DNA of 12,248 nt. It comes from Nitrospinota bacterium (lineage in GTDB: Bacteria; UBA8248; JACPRG01). The stretch's first letter is position 1. The number at the start of each line of letters is the position of its first letter. Made by a program: the position numbers and the translations under genes. This document shows, piece by piece, positions 7,108 through 11,896 of this stretch. Location: positions 1 through 12,248 of the forward strand of contig JASLXW010000066.1 of the NCBI GenBank assembly GCA_030740135.1, given 5' to 3'. The notes beneath the pieces are model-generated. The model searched no databases. It had not been told where the DNA came from and saw nothing but the letters and a program-made list of their open reading frames with translations.

Positions 7108-7877
7108 GACGGATTGTCCCGGGCGGCGATGGAATCGGCGCGGGGGGGGTGGGGGGGGGAGGCTTCGGAGTCCCGCAGGACGCCGTCGTGCAGGTGGATG
7201 ACGCGGTCGGCCTGTGCCGCGACCTCCCGGCTGTGGGTCGCCAGAAGGACGGTGAGCCCGATTTCCCCCGCCAGGGCCCGAACGTGGGCCATCAGGTCTT
7301 CTCCCTTGGCGGAGTCCAGATTGCCGGTCGGCTCATCGGCCAGCAGGATTTTCGGACGGTGGACGACGGCGCGGGCCAGGGCCGTCCGCTGGAGCTCGCC
7401 TCCCGAAAGCTCGGAAGGAAGGTGGTCCGAGCGGGTTGCCAGACCGACGCGGTCCAGTATTTCACGGGCGAGCCCGGAAGCCTCCCGCCCGGAGAGCCCG
7501 TTCAGGACAAGGGGCAGGGTCACGTTTTCGATCGCGGTCAGGGTGGGGAGGAGGTGGAAGAATTGATAGACGACGCCCAGGTCCCGCCGGCGGAGCCGGG
7601 TCAGCTCCCGCTCGGACAGCGCGGAGACGCATTTTCCCTCGACGCGCACCTCGCCGCTGGACGGCCGGTCGATCCCCGCCACCAGGTTCAGCAGGGTGCT
7701 CTTCCCGCACCCGCTGGGTCCCATCAGGGCGACGAACTCTCCGGCGGCGACCGAGAGACTGACGTCGCGCAGCGCCGTTACGGCCTCCGGTTGGCGATCC
7801 CCCGCGCGGCGCGGGATTTCATACACCTTTGTGACCCGCCTGAGGAGAATCATTTCAGCGGGTGTGGGCGATTCCAC
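7104..7877 (-). CDS. LolD/MacB-type ABC transporter ATPase
   Basis: The 257-residue nucleotide-binding subunit powers the adjacent FtsX-type permease. Walker A is GPSGCGKST (53-61), the Q-loop is VYQFF with Gln105, the signature is LSGGELQR (157-164), Walker B with catalytic Glu182 is [12 protein letters not shown] (177-188), and the H-loop is His215 in ATHS. The DEPTGNLD form and overall length are typical of LolD, MacB and FtsE relatives. GTG 7877 is the likely start, with a GGGGGGA run about seven bases upstream; an internal ATG at 7853 lacks a Shine-Dalgarno. The C-terminal tail after residue 237 is low complexity ([11 protein letters not shown]) and encoded by C9 and C8 tracts, so its sequence may be hypervariable or error-prone. 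The stop overlaps the permease start. The gene lies 54 bases after the LOG-family gene, with no clear promoter between them, so the operon may start further upstream. Confidence 0.93.
   Translation of the reverse strand: MESPTPAEMILLRRVTKVYEIPRRAGDRQPEAVTALRDVSLSVAAGEFVALMGPSGCGKSTLLNLVAGIDRPSSGEVRVEGKCVSALSERELTRLRRRDLGVVYQFFHLLPTLTAIENVTLPLVLNGLSGREASGLAREILDRVGLATRSDHLPSELSGGELQRTALARAVVHRPKILLADEPTGNLDSAKGEDLMAHVRALAGEIGLTVLLATHSREVAAQADRVIHLHDGVLRDSEASPPHPPRADSIAARDNPS
7142..7162 (+). repeat. G8-T-G9-A-GG homopolymer tract (poly-C in the ATPase reading strand)
   Basis: Eight Gs (7142-7149), T, nine Gs (7151-7159), then AGG. On the coding strand these are C9 and C8 tracts for Pro-Pro-His-Pro-Pro at the ATPase tail, ending 35 bases before the permease start. 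The G-rich strand also has enough GGG runs for a G-quadruplex. Confidence 0.85.
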
Positions 7878-7931
7878 GGGTGAATCCCCCCGCGCCCGCG
7901 GCCCGGAATCGGCGGCGGATGGAGTCGATTC

Positions 7932-8963
7932 TCAGGGGTCGTTGATCCGGTCGATGAGCTGACGCAGACCTCCGTAGTGGGTCCGGTCGAAATGGAGCGC
8001 GAGCCTGTCCAGGCCGGCGATGTGGGGTTCGTTGCCTTCCTCGGGAAGCGCGGGCGATTTCTCGATTTGTCCTTTGAGGAGGATGCCTGAGAACTCCTCG
8101 TTGAGCGCCTCGATCCGTCCTTCCGGCAGTGGCCGGCTGAGGCGGAGGATGAGCCGGTCCCGGACGAACCGGAGGGAGTGGTAGCGCGAGTAGAATCGGC
8201 AAATTTCGCGGACGGCCTCCCCGGCGTCGTCCGTGACGCGGAACAGGCACAGGTCTTCGCGGCTCACCTTGCCGGTGTCGACCAGATGCGTCCGGAGGTA
8301 TTCCATCCAGTCCCGCCAATAGCTTCCCCCCGGCGCGTCGATGAAGACGATGGGCAGGGGTTCGCTTTTCCCGGTTTGTATCAGCGTCAGGATCTCGAAC
8401 CCCTCGTCCTGTGTGCCCACGCCGCCGGGAAACAAGGCCACGGCGTCGGCTTCTTTCACGAAGAGGAGTTTCCGGGTGAAGAAGTATCGCATGTGGACGA
8501 GCTTGTCGTCTCCTTCCATCACCGGGTTGGCGTTCTGCTCGAAGGGGAGGAGGATGTTGACGCCGAACCCCATATCCTTGCCCGCGCCCTCGTTGGCCGC
8601 TTCCATGATGCCCGGTCCGGCCCCGGTGATGACCATGAAACCCTCTCCCGCCATCTGAGCGGCGAATCTCCGGGCTTGATCGTATTCGGGGGATCCGGCC
8701 GGCGTTCTGGCCGATCCGAAGACGCTGACTTTCCGGGTGAGCCGGTAGGGCGAGAAGACCTTGAAGGCGTAGCGAAGCTCTTTGAGGGCCGCGTTCAGGA
8801 TTTTGAGGTCCCCGCGGGGGGTTCCGTCGCGGGACATCTTCAGGGCCGTCATCATGATTTCACGGATGAGGTCGGCGTCCGGAGAGTCGCCGGACTCCCG
8901 GATGAGGCGATCGACGGCTTCTTCGGCGGTTTCCGGTTTCAGGGTGTCGGGGGGTCGGCTCAT
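7932..8963 (-). CDS. LOG-family protein (nucleotide 5'-monophosphate phosphoribohydrolase-like)
   Basis: The 343-residue protein has a central LOG/TIGR00730 Rossmann domain (about 77-258). It shows VFGSAR (81-86), [14 protein letters not shown] (114-127), [11 protein letters not shown] (164-174) and the family hallmark PGGVGTQDE (179-187), whose Glu and Thr belong to the active site. LOG enzymes split N6-substituted or ordinary purine nucleoside monophosphates into base and ribose 5-phosphate; old annotations call them lysine decarboxylases, which is wrong. This one is longer than the 180-220-residue minimal form. It has a helical N-terminal stretch of about 75 residues and a C-terminal extension of about 85 residues containing [19 protein letters not shown], so it may act on ordinary nucleotides, as PpnN-like proteins do, rather than on cytokinins. 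ATG 8963 is used although no clear Shine-Dalgarno precedes it. The gene lies 72 bases downstream of greA on the same strand. Confidence 0.88.
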   Translation of the reverse strand: MSRPPDTLKPETAEEAVDRLIRESGDSPDADLIREIMMTALKMSRDGTPRGDLKILNAALKELRYAFKVFSPYRLTRKVSVFGSARTPAGSPEYDQARRFAAQMAGEGFMVITGAGPGIMEAANEGAGKDMGFGVNILLPFEQNANPVMEGDDKLVHMRYFFTRKLLFVKEADAVALFPGGVGTQDEGFEILTLIQTGKSEPLPIVFIDAPGGSYWRDWMEYLRTHLVDTGKVSREDLCLFRVTDDAGEAVREICRFYSRYHSLRFVRDRLILRLSRPLPEGRIEALNEEFSGILLKGQIEKSPALPEEGNEPHIAGLDRLALHFDRTHYGGLRQLIDRINDP

Positions 8964-8990
8964 GGAGCGGGAATTTCTTTTGTCCGGGGA

Positions 8991-9022
8991 TTCCGCGGAA
9001 CGGGATGCGCTGAACCGCGGAA
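8991..9022. repeat. Inverted repeat between greA and the LOG gene
   Basis: TTCCGCGG (8991-8998) and CCGCGGAA (9015-9022) form an eight-base perfect inverted repeat with a 16-base loop in the 72-base spacer. No T-tract follows in the - strand direction. It could be a processing or partial termination stem between the two cistrons. Confidence 0.4.
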
Positions 9023-9035
9023 GGGGGGAGGCCGG

Positions 9036-9545
9036 TCAGGGGTGACCGTCCCCCGCGGAAGCATCGGGCGGAGCGATCTCGGCCGGCTCGACGGAGACGA
9101 TCTCGAACGCCTTGTGTCCGCCCGGGAGATGAACCGTCACCTCGTCGCCCTCTTCCCTTCCCATGAGACCCTTGGCCAATGGGGATTGGTATGAGATCAC
9201 GCCGCCCGAGGGGTTGGAGTCATCCTCGCCCAGGATGGTCCACTTGATCTCCTCTTTCTGTCCGTGATCGTAGAGGGTGACGGAGGTGCCGATGCTCACG
9301 CGGCTCGCGTCGATATCCAGGTCGTCGATGATCTCCGCCTGGTTCAGTTTTTCTCTCAGCCGCTGGACTTCCAATGTCAGGATCTGTTGTTTTTCCCGCG
9401 CGGCGTCCAATTCCGCATTTTCGGAGAAATCCCCGAAGCTTGCCGCGCGCTTGATCTCGTCGGCCATGTCGATCCGAACCTGTTTTTCCACTTGGGCCAG
9501 ACGCTCGCGGAGTTCTATCCAACTTTTTCGTGTGACGTAGTTCAT
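9036..9545 (-). CDS. greA: Transcription elongation factor GreA
   Basis: GreA enters the secondary channel of RNA polymerase and stimulates cleavage of backtracked RNA. The 169-residue protein shows the N-terminal antiparallel coiled coil (about 1-77), whose tip carries the acidic pair Asp39 and Glu42 in FGDFSENAE, equivalent to Asp41/Glu44 of E. coli GreA. The FKBP-like C-terminal domain (about 80-157) contains VSIGTSVTLYD and SPLAKGLMGREEGDEV. A short polar tail of about 12 residues extends beyond the usual end. The tip reads GDFSENAEL rather than the common GDLSENAEY, a conservative change. The ATG start at 9545 has AAGG nine bases upstream. A candidate promoter lies upstream at 9628-9657 and a TTTCGCGAAA palindrome at the predicted start site. 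Confidence 0.95.
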   Translation of the reverse strand: MNYVTRKSWIELRERLAQVEKQVRIDMADEIKRAASFGDFSENAELDAAREKQQILTLEVQRLREKLNQAEIIDDLDIDASRVSIGTSVTLYDHGQKEEIKWTILGEDDSNPSGGVISYQSPLAKGLMGREEGDEVTVHLPGGHKAFEIVSVEPAEIAPPDASAGDGHP

Positions 9546-9612
9546 CAGGGTTGACCTTCTTCAGATCGCGGATGTGATCCTGCACGCCGGGCCCAGGGGG
9601 GCCGCATTGTCC

Positions 9613-9622
9613 TTTCGCGAAA
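9613..9622. promoter_or_regulatory. Perfect palindrome at the predicted greA start site
   Basis: TTTCGCGAAA is a perfect 10-base palindrome that covers the transcription start expected from the -10 at 9633-9628. Its position would suit a repressor operator, but no regulator is identified and a short palindrome can arise by chance. Confidence 0.3.
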
Positions 9623-9627
9623 ACTCA

Positions 9628-9657
9628 TATATAGGGAGACGCTTCAGAAAGAGCCAA
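9628..9657 (-). promoter_or_regulatory. greA: Candidate greA promoter
   Basis: On the - strand, TTGGCT (9657-9652) and TATATA (9633-9628) are 18 bases apart; the -10 region TATATAT is the most A+T-rich spot in the spacer. The leader would be about 75 bases. Four of six consensus bases match in each box. Confidence 0.4.
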
Positions 9658-9712
9658 ATGTTTTCCTGGACCGGAGGCCATGAAATCGCTTGATGAACGG
9701 CGCGTTTCGATT

Positions 9713-9773
9713 GACCCTTAGCCTCCGCCAAAACGCAGCACCGCATCAAAAACCAGCGAAGGCTGAGGGTCAA
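9713..9773. repeat. Long imperfect inverted repeat with 25-base loop
   Basis: The 18-base arms TTGACCCTTAGCCTCCGC (9713-9730) and GCGAAGGCTGAGGGTCAA (9756-9773) differ from perfect complementarity at two positions, one of them a G-T pair. The right arm overlaps the core and left half of nested-hairpin copy 2, so the two structures exclude each other. The first 26 bases of the left arm region also match, with three differences, the - strand sequence 10251-10226 beside copy 3. Confidence 0.75.
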
Positions 9774-9795
9774 CCGACCTCCGGTTCCGCCGGTT
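9751..9795. repeat. Nested-hairpin repeat, copy 2 (core GTCAACCGAC)
   Basis: The outer stem is AACCAGCG (9751-9758) with CGCCGGTT (9788-9795), eight pairs of which one is a G-T type on the - strand RNA. The inner stem is GGTC (9768-9771) with GACC (9776-9779) around AACC. Internal loops are nine and eight bases. The right edge touches the stop codon of the TPR gene (9797-9795), so in the - strand transcript the element begins right at the end of that cistron. Confidence 0.65.
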
Positions 9796-10112
9796 CAGGT
9801 TTCCATCCCTTTCATCCGCTCTTCCATGAGGTGGACGACGTGCAGGTCGCCCCGGGCGCGCGCGGTTTCAATGCCTCCCTGGTAGACCTCCCGGGCGTCC
9901 GCCGTATCGCCCAGCGTTTCCAGGCAAAGGCCCAAAAGGTGATAGCACACCGAGTAGTCGGCCTTGACGCGGAGCGCTTCCCGGAGGTGAGGGACGGCTT
10001 CGGAGTGACGGTCCGCGTCCATCAGCTCCTGGGCCAGACCGAATCGGACGACGGGGTCGTCCGGGTCCAGGGCCAGCACTTCTTCGAACTGTTTGATGCG
10101 ATCATCGTTCAT
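9795..10112 (-). CDS. Small TPR-repeat protein
   Basis: The 105-residue, mainly helical soluble protein is made of tetratricopeptide-type repeats. RIKQFEEVLALDPDDPVVRF is followed by AQELMDADRHSEAVPHLREA (about 20-53) and a second unit with YHLLGLCLETLGDTADAREV (about 54-87), then a capping helix HVVHLMEERMKGM. Each unit shows the TPR pattern of small residues at helix packing positions and a DPDDP turn. Such proteins serve as protein-binding scaffolds; no partner is evident. The ATG at 10112 is chosen because residues upstream in the same frame, back to 10244, are arginine-rich and fall in a spacer with hairpins and a candidate promoter. The Shine-Dalgarno is weak. There is no signal peptide. 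The gene sits between the broken methyltransferase gene and greA on the same strand. Confidence 0.8.
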   Translation of the reverse strand: MNDDRIKQFEEVLALDPDDPVVRFGLAQELMDADRHSEAVPHLREALRVKADYSVCYHLLGLCLETLGDTADAREVYQGGIETARARGDLHVVHLMEERMKGMET

Positions 10113-10194
10113 CGGTTCTCGCGCCCTTCGCATGAGGCGCCGTCGCCAGGAGGTTACAGTGTAGCGCGGGGAGGGTCGCAAACCCGAAGCTTCA

Positions 10195-10241
10195 GCCCCC
10201 GCCTGTGTGTTCGTTCTCCAATCTCGCGATTTGGCGGGGGC
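10195..10241. repeat. Inverted repeat competing with nested-hairpin copy 3
   Basis: GCCCCCGCC (10195-10203) and GGCGGGGGC (10233-10241) are perfect nine-base complements with a 29-base loop. GCGGGGGC (10234-10241) is also the left outer arm of copy 3, so it can pair either with 10261-10268 or with 10195-10202. Confidence 0.7.
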
Positions 10242-10268
10242 CAAGGGTCAACCGACCCGCGCCCCCGC
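10234..10268. repeat. Nested-hairpin repeat, copy 3 (core GTCAACCGAC)
   Basis: The outer stem is GCGGGGGC (10234-10241) with GCCCCCGC (10261-10268), eight perfect pairs. The inner stem is GGGTC (10245-10249) with GACCC (10254-10258) around AACC. Internal loops are three and two bases. It begins one base after the methyltransferase stop codon on the - strand. No T-tract follows. The rest of the 10113-10269 spacer holds only a weak promoter-like pair (TTGCGA, 17 bases, TGTAAC on the - strand) ahead of the TPR gene. Confidence 0.75.
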
Positions 10269-10269
10269 G

Positions 10270-11009
10270 CTATTTGTTCCCTGGAGTTGCGCCCGCCGGT
10301 CTCGCGACGAGACTCAGCCGGCAGGGGAACGACCGGCTCAGGCGCCAGGCCGCGAAACCCGCCTCCCGGGCCATCGCGTCCAGCTCGTTCGAGACAAAGG
10401 TCCGTAGGGCCGAAAGCGGGGCGTCGTATCTTGTCATCCGGTTCCGGGTTGTCAGGTGTGTGAGGAGGAAGGCGGCCGCGTAAGGGGCCCGCCCACGGCG
10501 GAGGTCGTTGATGATCACGGCCCGACGCGCGCAATGGCGGAATTCCCGCAGCAGCCTCACCGCCGCGTCCCGGTCGAAGTGGTGAAGAACCAGAGAAGCC
10601 AGGACGTAATCCACCCCGGCGGGGCGGACGGGCAGCGCGCGGGACGTCCGCCCGGGCGAAACCCAGCGTGATCGGCCGGGGTCCGGTCTCTGTCGCGAAT
10701 CGCAGAATGTCGGGACGAAGGTCGACGGCCCAAATGCGGGCGGTCCGGCCGTTCGCTTCGGCCCATTTCGCGATCGCGCGGGGAATGTCTCCCGCCCCGG
10801 TCCCGACGTCCAGGACCGAGAAGGGGGTCCGGGGATTCAAAATCGGCCCGGGCCGCCCTCGCCAGCGCGCGGAGGAGGGTCGAGGTTCCGCCGAGAAAGC
10901 GGTTGACGCGCGAGATGTCCCGGAGGTTGCCGGAGAGCCGTTCCGGCGGCGGACTCTCCGCGTCGAGGAGCTCGGGACGGGCGCTTCGGGGGAGGGGATG
11001 AAGGAACAT
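10270..11009 (-). pseudogene. Class I SAM-dependent methyltransferase gene broken by two frameshifts
   Basis: Three successive - strand frames make one protein of about 245 residues. Frame one starts at ATG 11009 (GGAAGG nine bases upstream) and gives ERLSGNLRDISRVNRFLGG and STLLRALARAARAD. Frame two gives the SAM-binding motif FSVLDVGTGAGDIPRAIAKW, then WAVDLRPDILRFA and LGFARADVPR. Frame three gives LPVRPAGVDYVLASLVLHHF, REFRHCARRAVIINDLRRGR and RYDAPLSALRTF, and ends at TAG 10270. This is the usual order of UbiE-like class I methyltransferases, so the pieces belong together. The first shift lies between 10823 and 10842, where a G5 run (10823-10827) or an A4 run (10839-10842) has one base too many or two too few. 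The second lies in GCGCGC (10635-10640), where loss of one GC unit would explain it. The acceptor is unknown. It may be a true pseudogene or carry sequencing errors. It starts 19 bases after the lipoprotein gene, in the same transcription unit. Confidence 0.8.
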
Positions 11010-11028
11010 CAACCGGGGCCTTCCTTCC

Positions 11029-11553
11029 TCAGGCGAGATCCGGGATCCCCATTGAAACCCCGATGGAGCGGGACGGATTTCCGGACCCGCGGGCCGGCGG
11101 CGGGTTGATTTCCAGGAAGTTGAGGACGATCCAACGGCCCTTCTCTCCCTTGGCCCGCTTGCCGACGGTGACCAGGGTTTGCAGGCGCAACGTGACCGGG
11201 GGATTGGAAATGGATAAGCCGAAACGGAAAACCTTGCGGCCGTCCTCGCGGTTCCTGACCTCGAGGACTTCGAACTCGACGTTTCGCCGGTTGGCGAGTC
11301 CGGGTGAGACGCCCTGAACGGAATCGGCGTCTCGGGGGGATTTCCGCAATCGGGCCTGGCGCGCGATCTTCTCCCCGGCCAATCCGGACGCCAGACGGCC
11401 CGCCGCCGTCAGGTCCGCGCGGACGTAATAGGCCTCCACAAAGGCGCGGGCCGCCTTCTCGGGCTCCGGAACCGATCCGCCGCAGGACGGGAGAAGCGCC
11501 GCCGCCAGGGCGGTGAGCAGGATTCGGAGAATCGATGAACCCCGATGGCGCAT
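11029..11553 (-). CDS. Small predicted lipoprotein, unknown function
   Basis: I do not recognise a named family. From ATG 11553 the 174-residue product begins MRHRGSSILRILLTALAAAL, a typical lipoprotein signal with basic start and hydrophobic core, followed by LLPSCGG, whose cysteine fits a lipobox with an unusual proline at -2. The mature part starts with EPEKAARAFVEAYYVRADLTAA, a helix reminiscent of the opening of NTF2-like folds. It continues with alternating beta-type stretches (NVEFEVLEVRN, KVFRFGLSISN, TLRLQTLVTVGK, GRWIVLNFLEINPP), which would suit an NTF2-like or similar small alpha+beta domain in the periplasm. The start is chosen for GGGGAG eight bases upstream and because the 25 residues further upstream in frame are arginine-rich. 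A good promoter lies at 11715-11744, giving a leader of about 155 bases. It is the first gene of the - strand cluster. Confidence 0.75.
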   Translation of the reverse strand: MRHRGSSILRILLTALAAALLPSCGGSVPEPEKAARAFVEAYYVRADLTAAGRLASGLAGEKIARQARLRKSPRDADSVQGVSPGLANRRNVEFEVLEVRNREDGRKVFRFGLSISNPPVTLRLQTLVTVGKRAKGEKGRWIVLNFLEINPPPARGSGNPSRSIGVSMGIPDLA

Positions 11554-11636
11554 TGCGTTCGCTCCCCGGGTCCGGGATTTCCCGAAGCGCGCCGGCGTCG
11601 GCGCTCCCGCACGGGCGGATCGGGACAACGAGAATT

Positions 11637-11671
11637 CCGGCGAACGCCTTCCGCATTTGGAAGGCCGCCGG
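11637..11671 (-). promoter_or_regulatory. Two-tier hairpin in the lipoprotein leader
   Basis: GCCTTCC (11646-11652) pairs with GGAAGGC (11659-11665) around a six-base loop, extended by CCGGC (11637-11641) with GCCGG (11667-11671) across a small asymmetric internal loop. A nine-C run (11672-11680) abuts it, which reads as G9 just before the hairpin in the transcript. It lies in the predicted 155-base leader, so it could influence transcript stability or translation. Confidence 0.4.
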
Positions 11672-11714
11672 CCCCCCCCCTGCCCCCTCGGCCGCTTCGC
11701 CCGGCCGGGTGGTC

Positions 11715-11744
11715 ATTATCCGGGCGCGGTCCGAAGCGGGTCAA
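11715..11744 (-). promoter_or_regulatory. Promoter for the lipoprotein gene
   Basis: On the - strand, TTGACC (11744-11739, five of six consensus) is followed after 18 bases by GATAAT (11720-11715, five of six). The start would be near 11708. This is the best sigma-70-type promoter in the right half of the window. Confidence 0.6.
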
Positions 11745-11749
11745 CCCGC
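11736..11749. promoter_or_regulatory. Palindrome over the -35 box, possible operator
   Basis: GCGGGT-CA-ACCCGC is an inverted repeat of six-base arms with a two-base centre. It covers the -35 hexamer of the lipoprotein promoter entirely, the usual place for a repressor site. No cognate regulator is visible in the window. Confidence 0.4.
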
Positions 11750-11786
11750 CCATTGTTCCGTGATGTCCTCGCGGATAATCCTCGCC

Positions 11787-11815
11787 TTGTCGTGCTTCGG
11801 GTTTTTGGTTAAGAT
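11787..11815 (+). promoter_or_regulatory. Weak promoter candidate for the ThDP-enzyme gene
   Basis: TTGTCG (11787-11792) and TAAGAT (11810-11815) lie 17 bases apart, each matching four of six consensus bases. Its place about 75 bases before the GTG at 11897 is sensible, but the match alone is weak. Confidence 0.25.
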
Positions 11816-11896
11816 TTGGACCGGTCTCCATGTGGTGGGCCTTGGATCGCATCTCCGAATCGAACCGACTCCGGTCGCGGCGCACGGAAAATCCAA

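Larger units (their letters stand above)
9546..9794. other. Non-coding spacer between the TPR gene and greA
   Basis: No credible gene is seen. The spacer holds, from the TPR side, the nested-hairpin repeat copy 2, a long imperfect inverted repeat (9713-9773), a candidate greA promoter (9628-9657), a 10-base perfect palindrome (9613-9622) and a small leader hairpin GGCCC/GGGCC (9590-9603). It is more A+T-rich around 9600-9660 than the surrounding genes. Confidence 0.6.
11554..11896. other. Divergent intergenic region with promoters, palindrome and leader hairpin
   Basis: These 343 bases separate the lipoprotein gene (- strand) from the ThDP-enzyme gene (+ strand). The region holds the - strand promoter 11715-11744 with a palindrome over its -35, a stable leader hairpin (11637-11671), a C9 run (11672-11680) and a weak + strand promoter candidate (11787-11815). 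I find no convincing gene in it. Confidence 0.6.

Noticed and set aside
7142..7162. G-rich tract as a sequencing artefact only
   Set aside because: Not dismissed outright: the ATPase frame reads through it correctly to a stop that overlaps the permease start, which supports the given length, so it is kept as a finding.
8178..9194. 338-residue + strand open frame over the LOG and greA genes
   Set aside because: It covers two recognisable genes on the other strand and shows no family motif.
9561..9773. Possible 70-residue - strand ORF in the greA upstream spacer
   Set aside because: It is made of the inverted-repeat arms and the promoter region; its residues follow from the repeat, and no domain is visible. 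I treat it as non-coding.
10113..10244. N-terminal extension of the TPR gene to 10244
   Set aside because: The added residues are arginine-rich and overlap the hairpin repeat and promoter-like sequence; the TPR homology begins at the ATG at 10112.
11009..11716. 235-residue - strand frame overlapping the lipoprotein gene
   Set aside because: It is out of frame with the lipoprotein, Gly/Pro/Arg-rich, and lacks motifs; the lipoprotein frame has a signal peptide, a lipobox and a good ribosome site.
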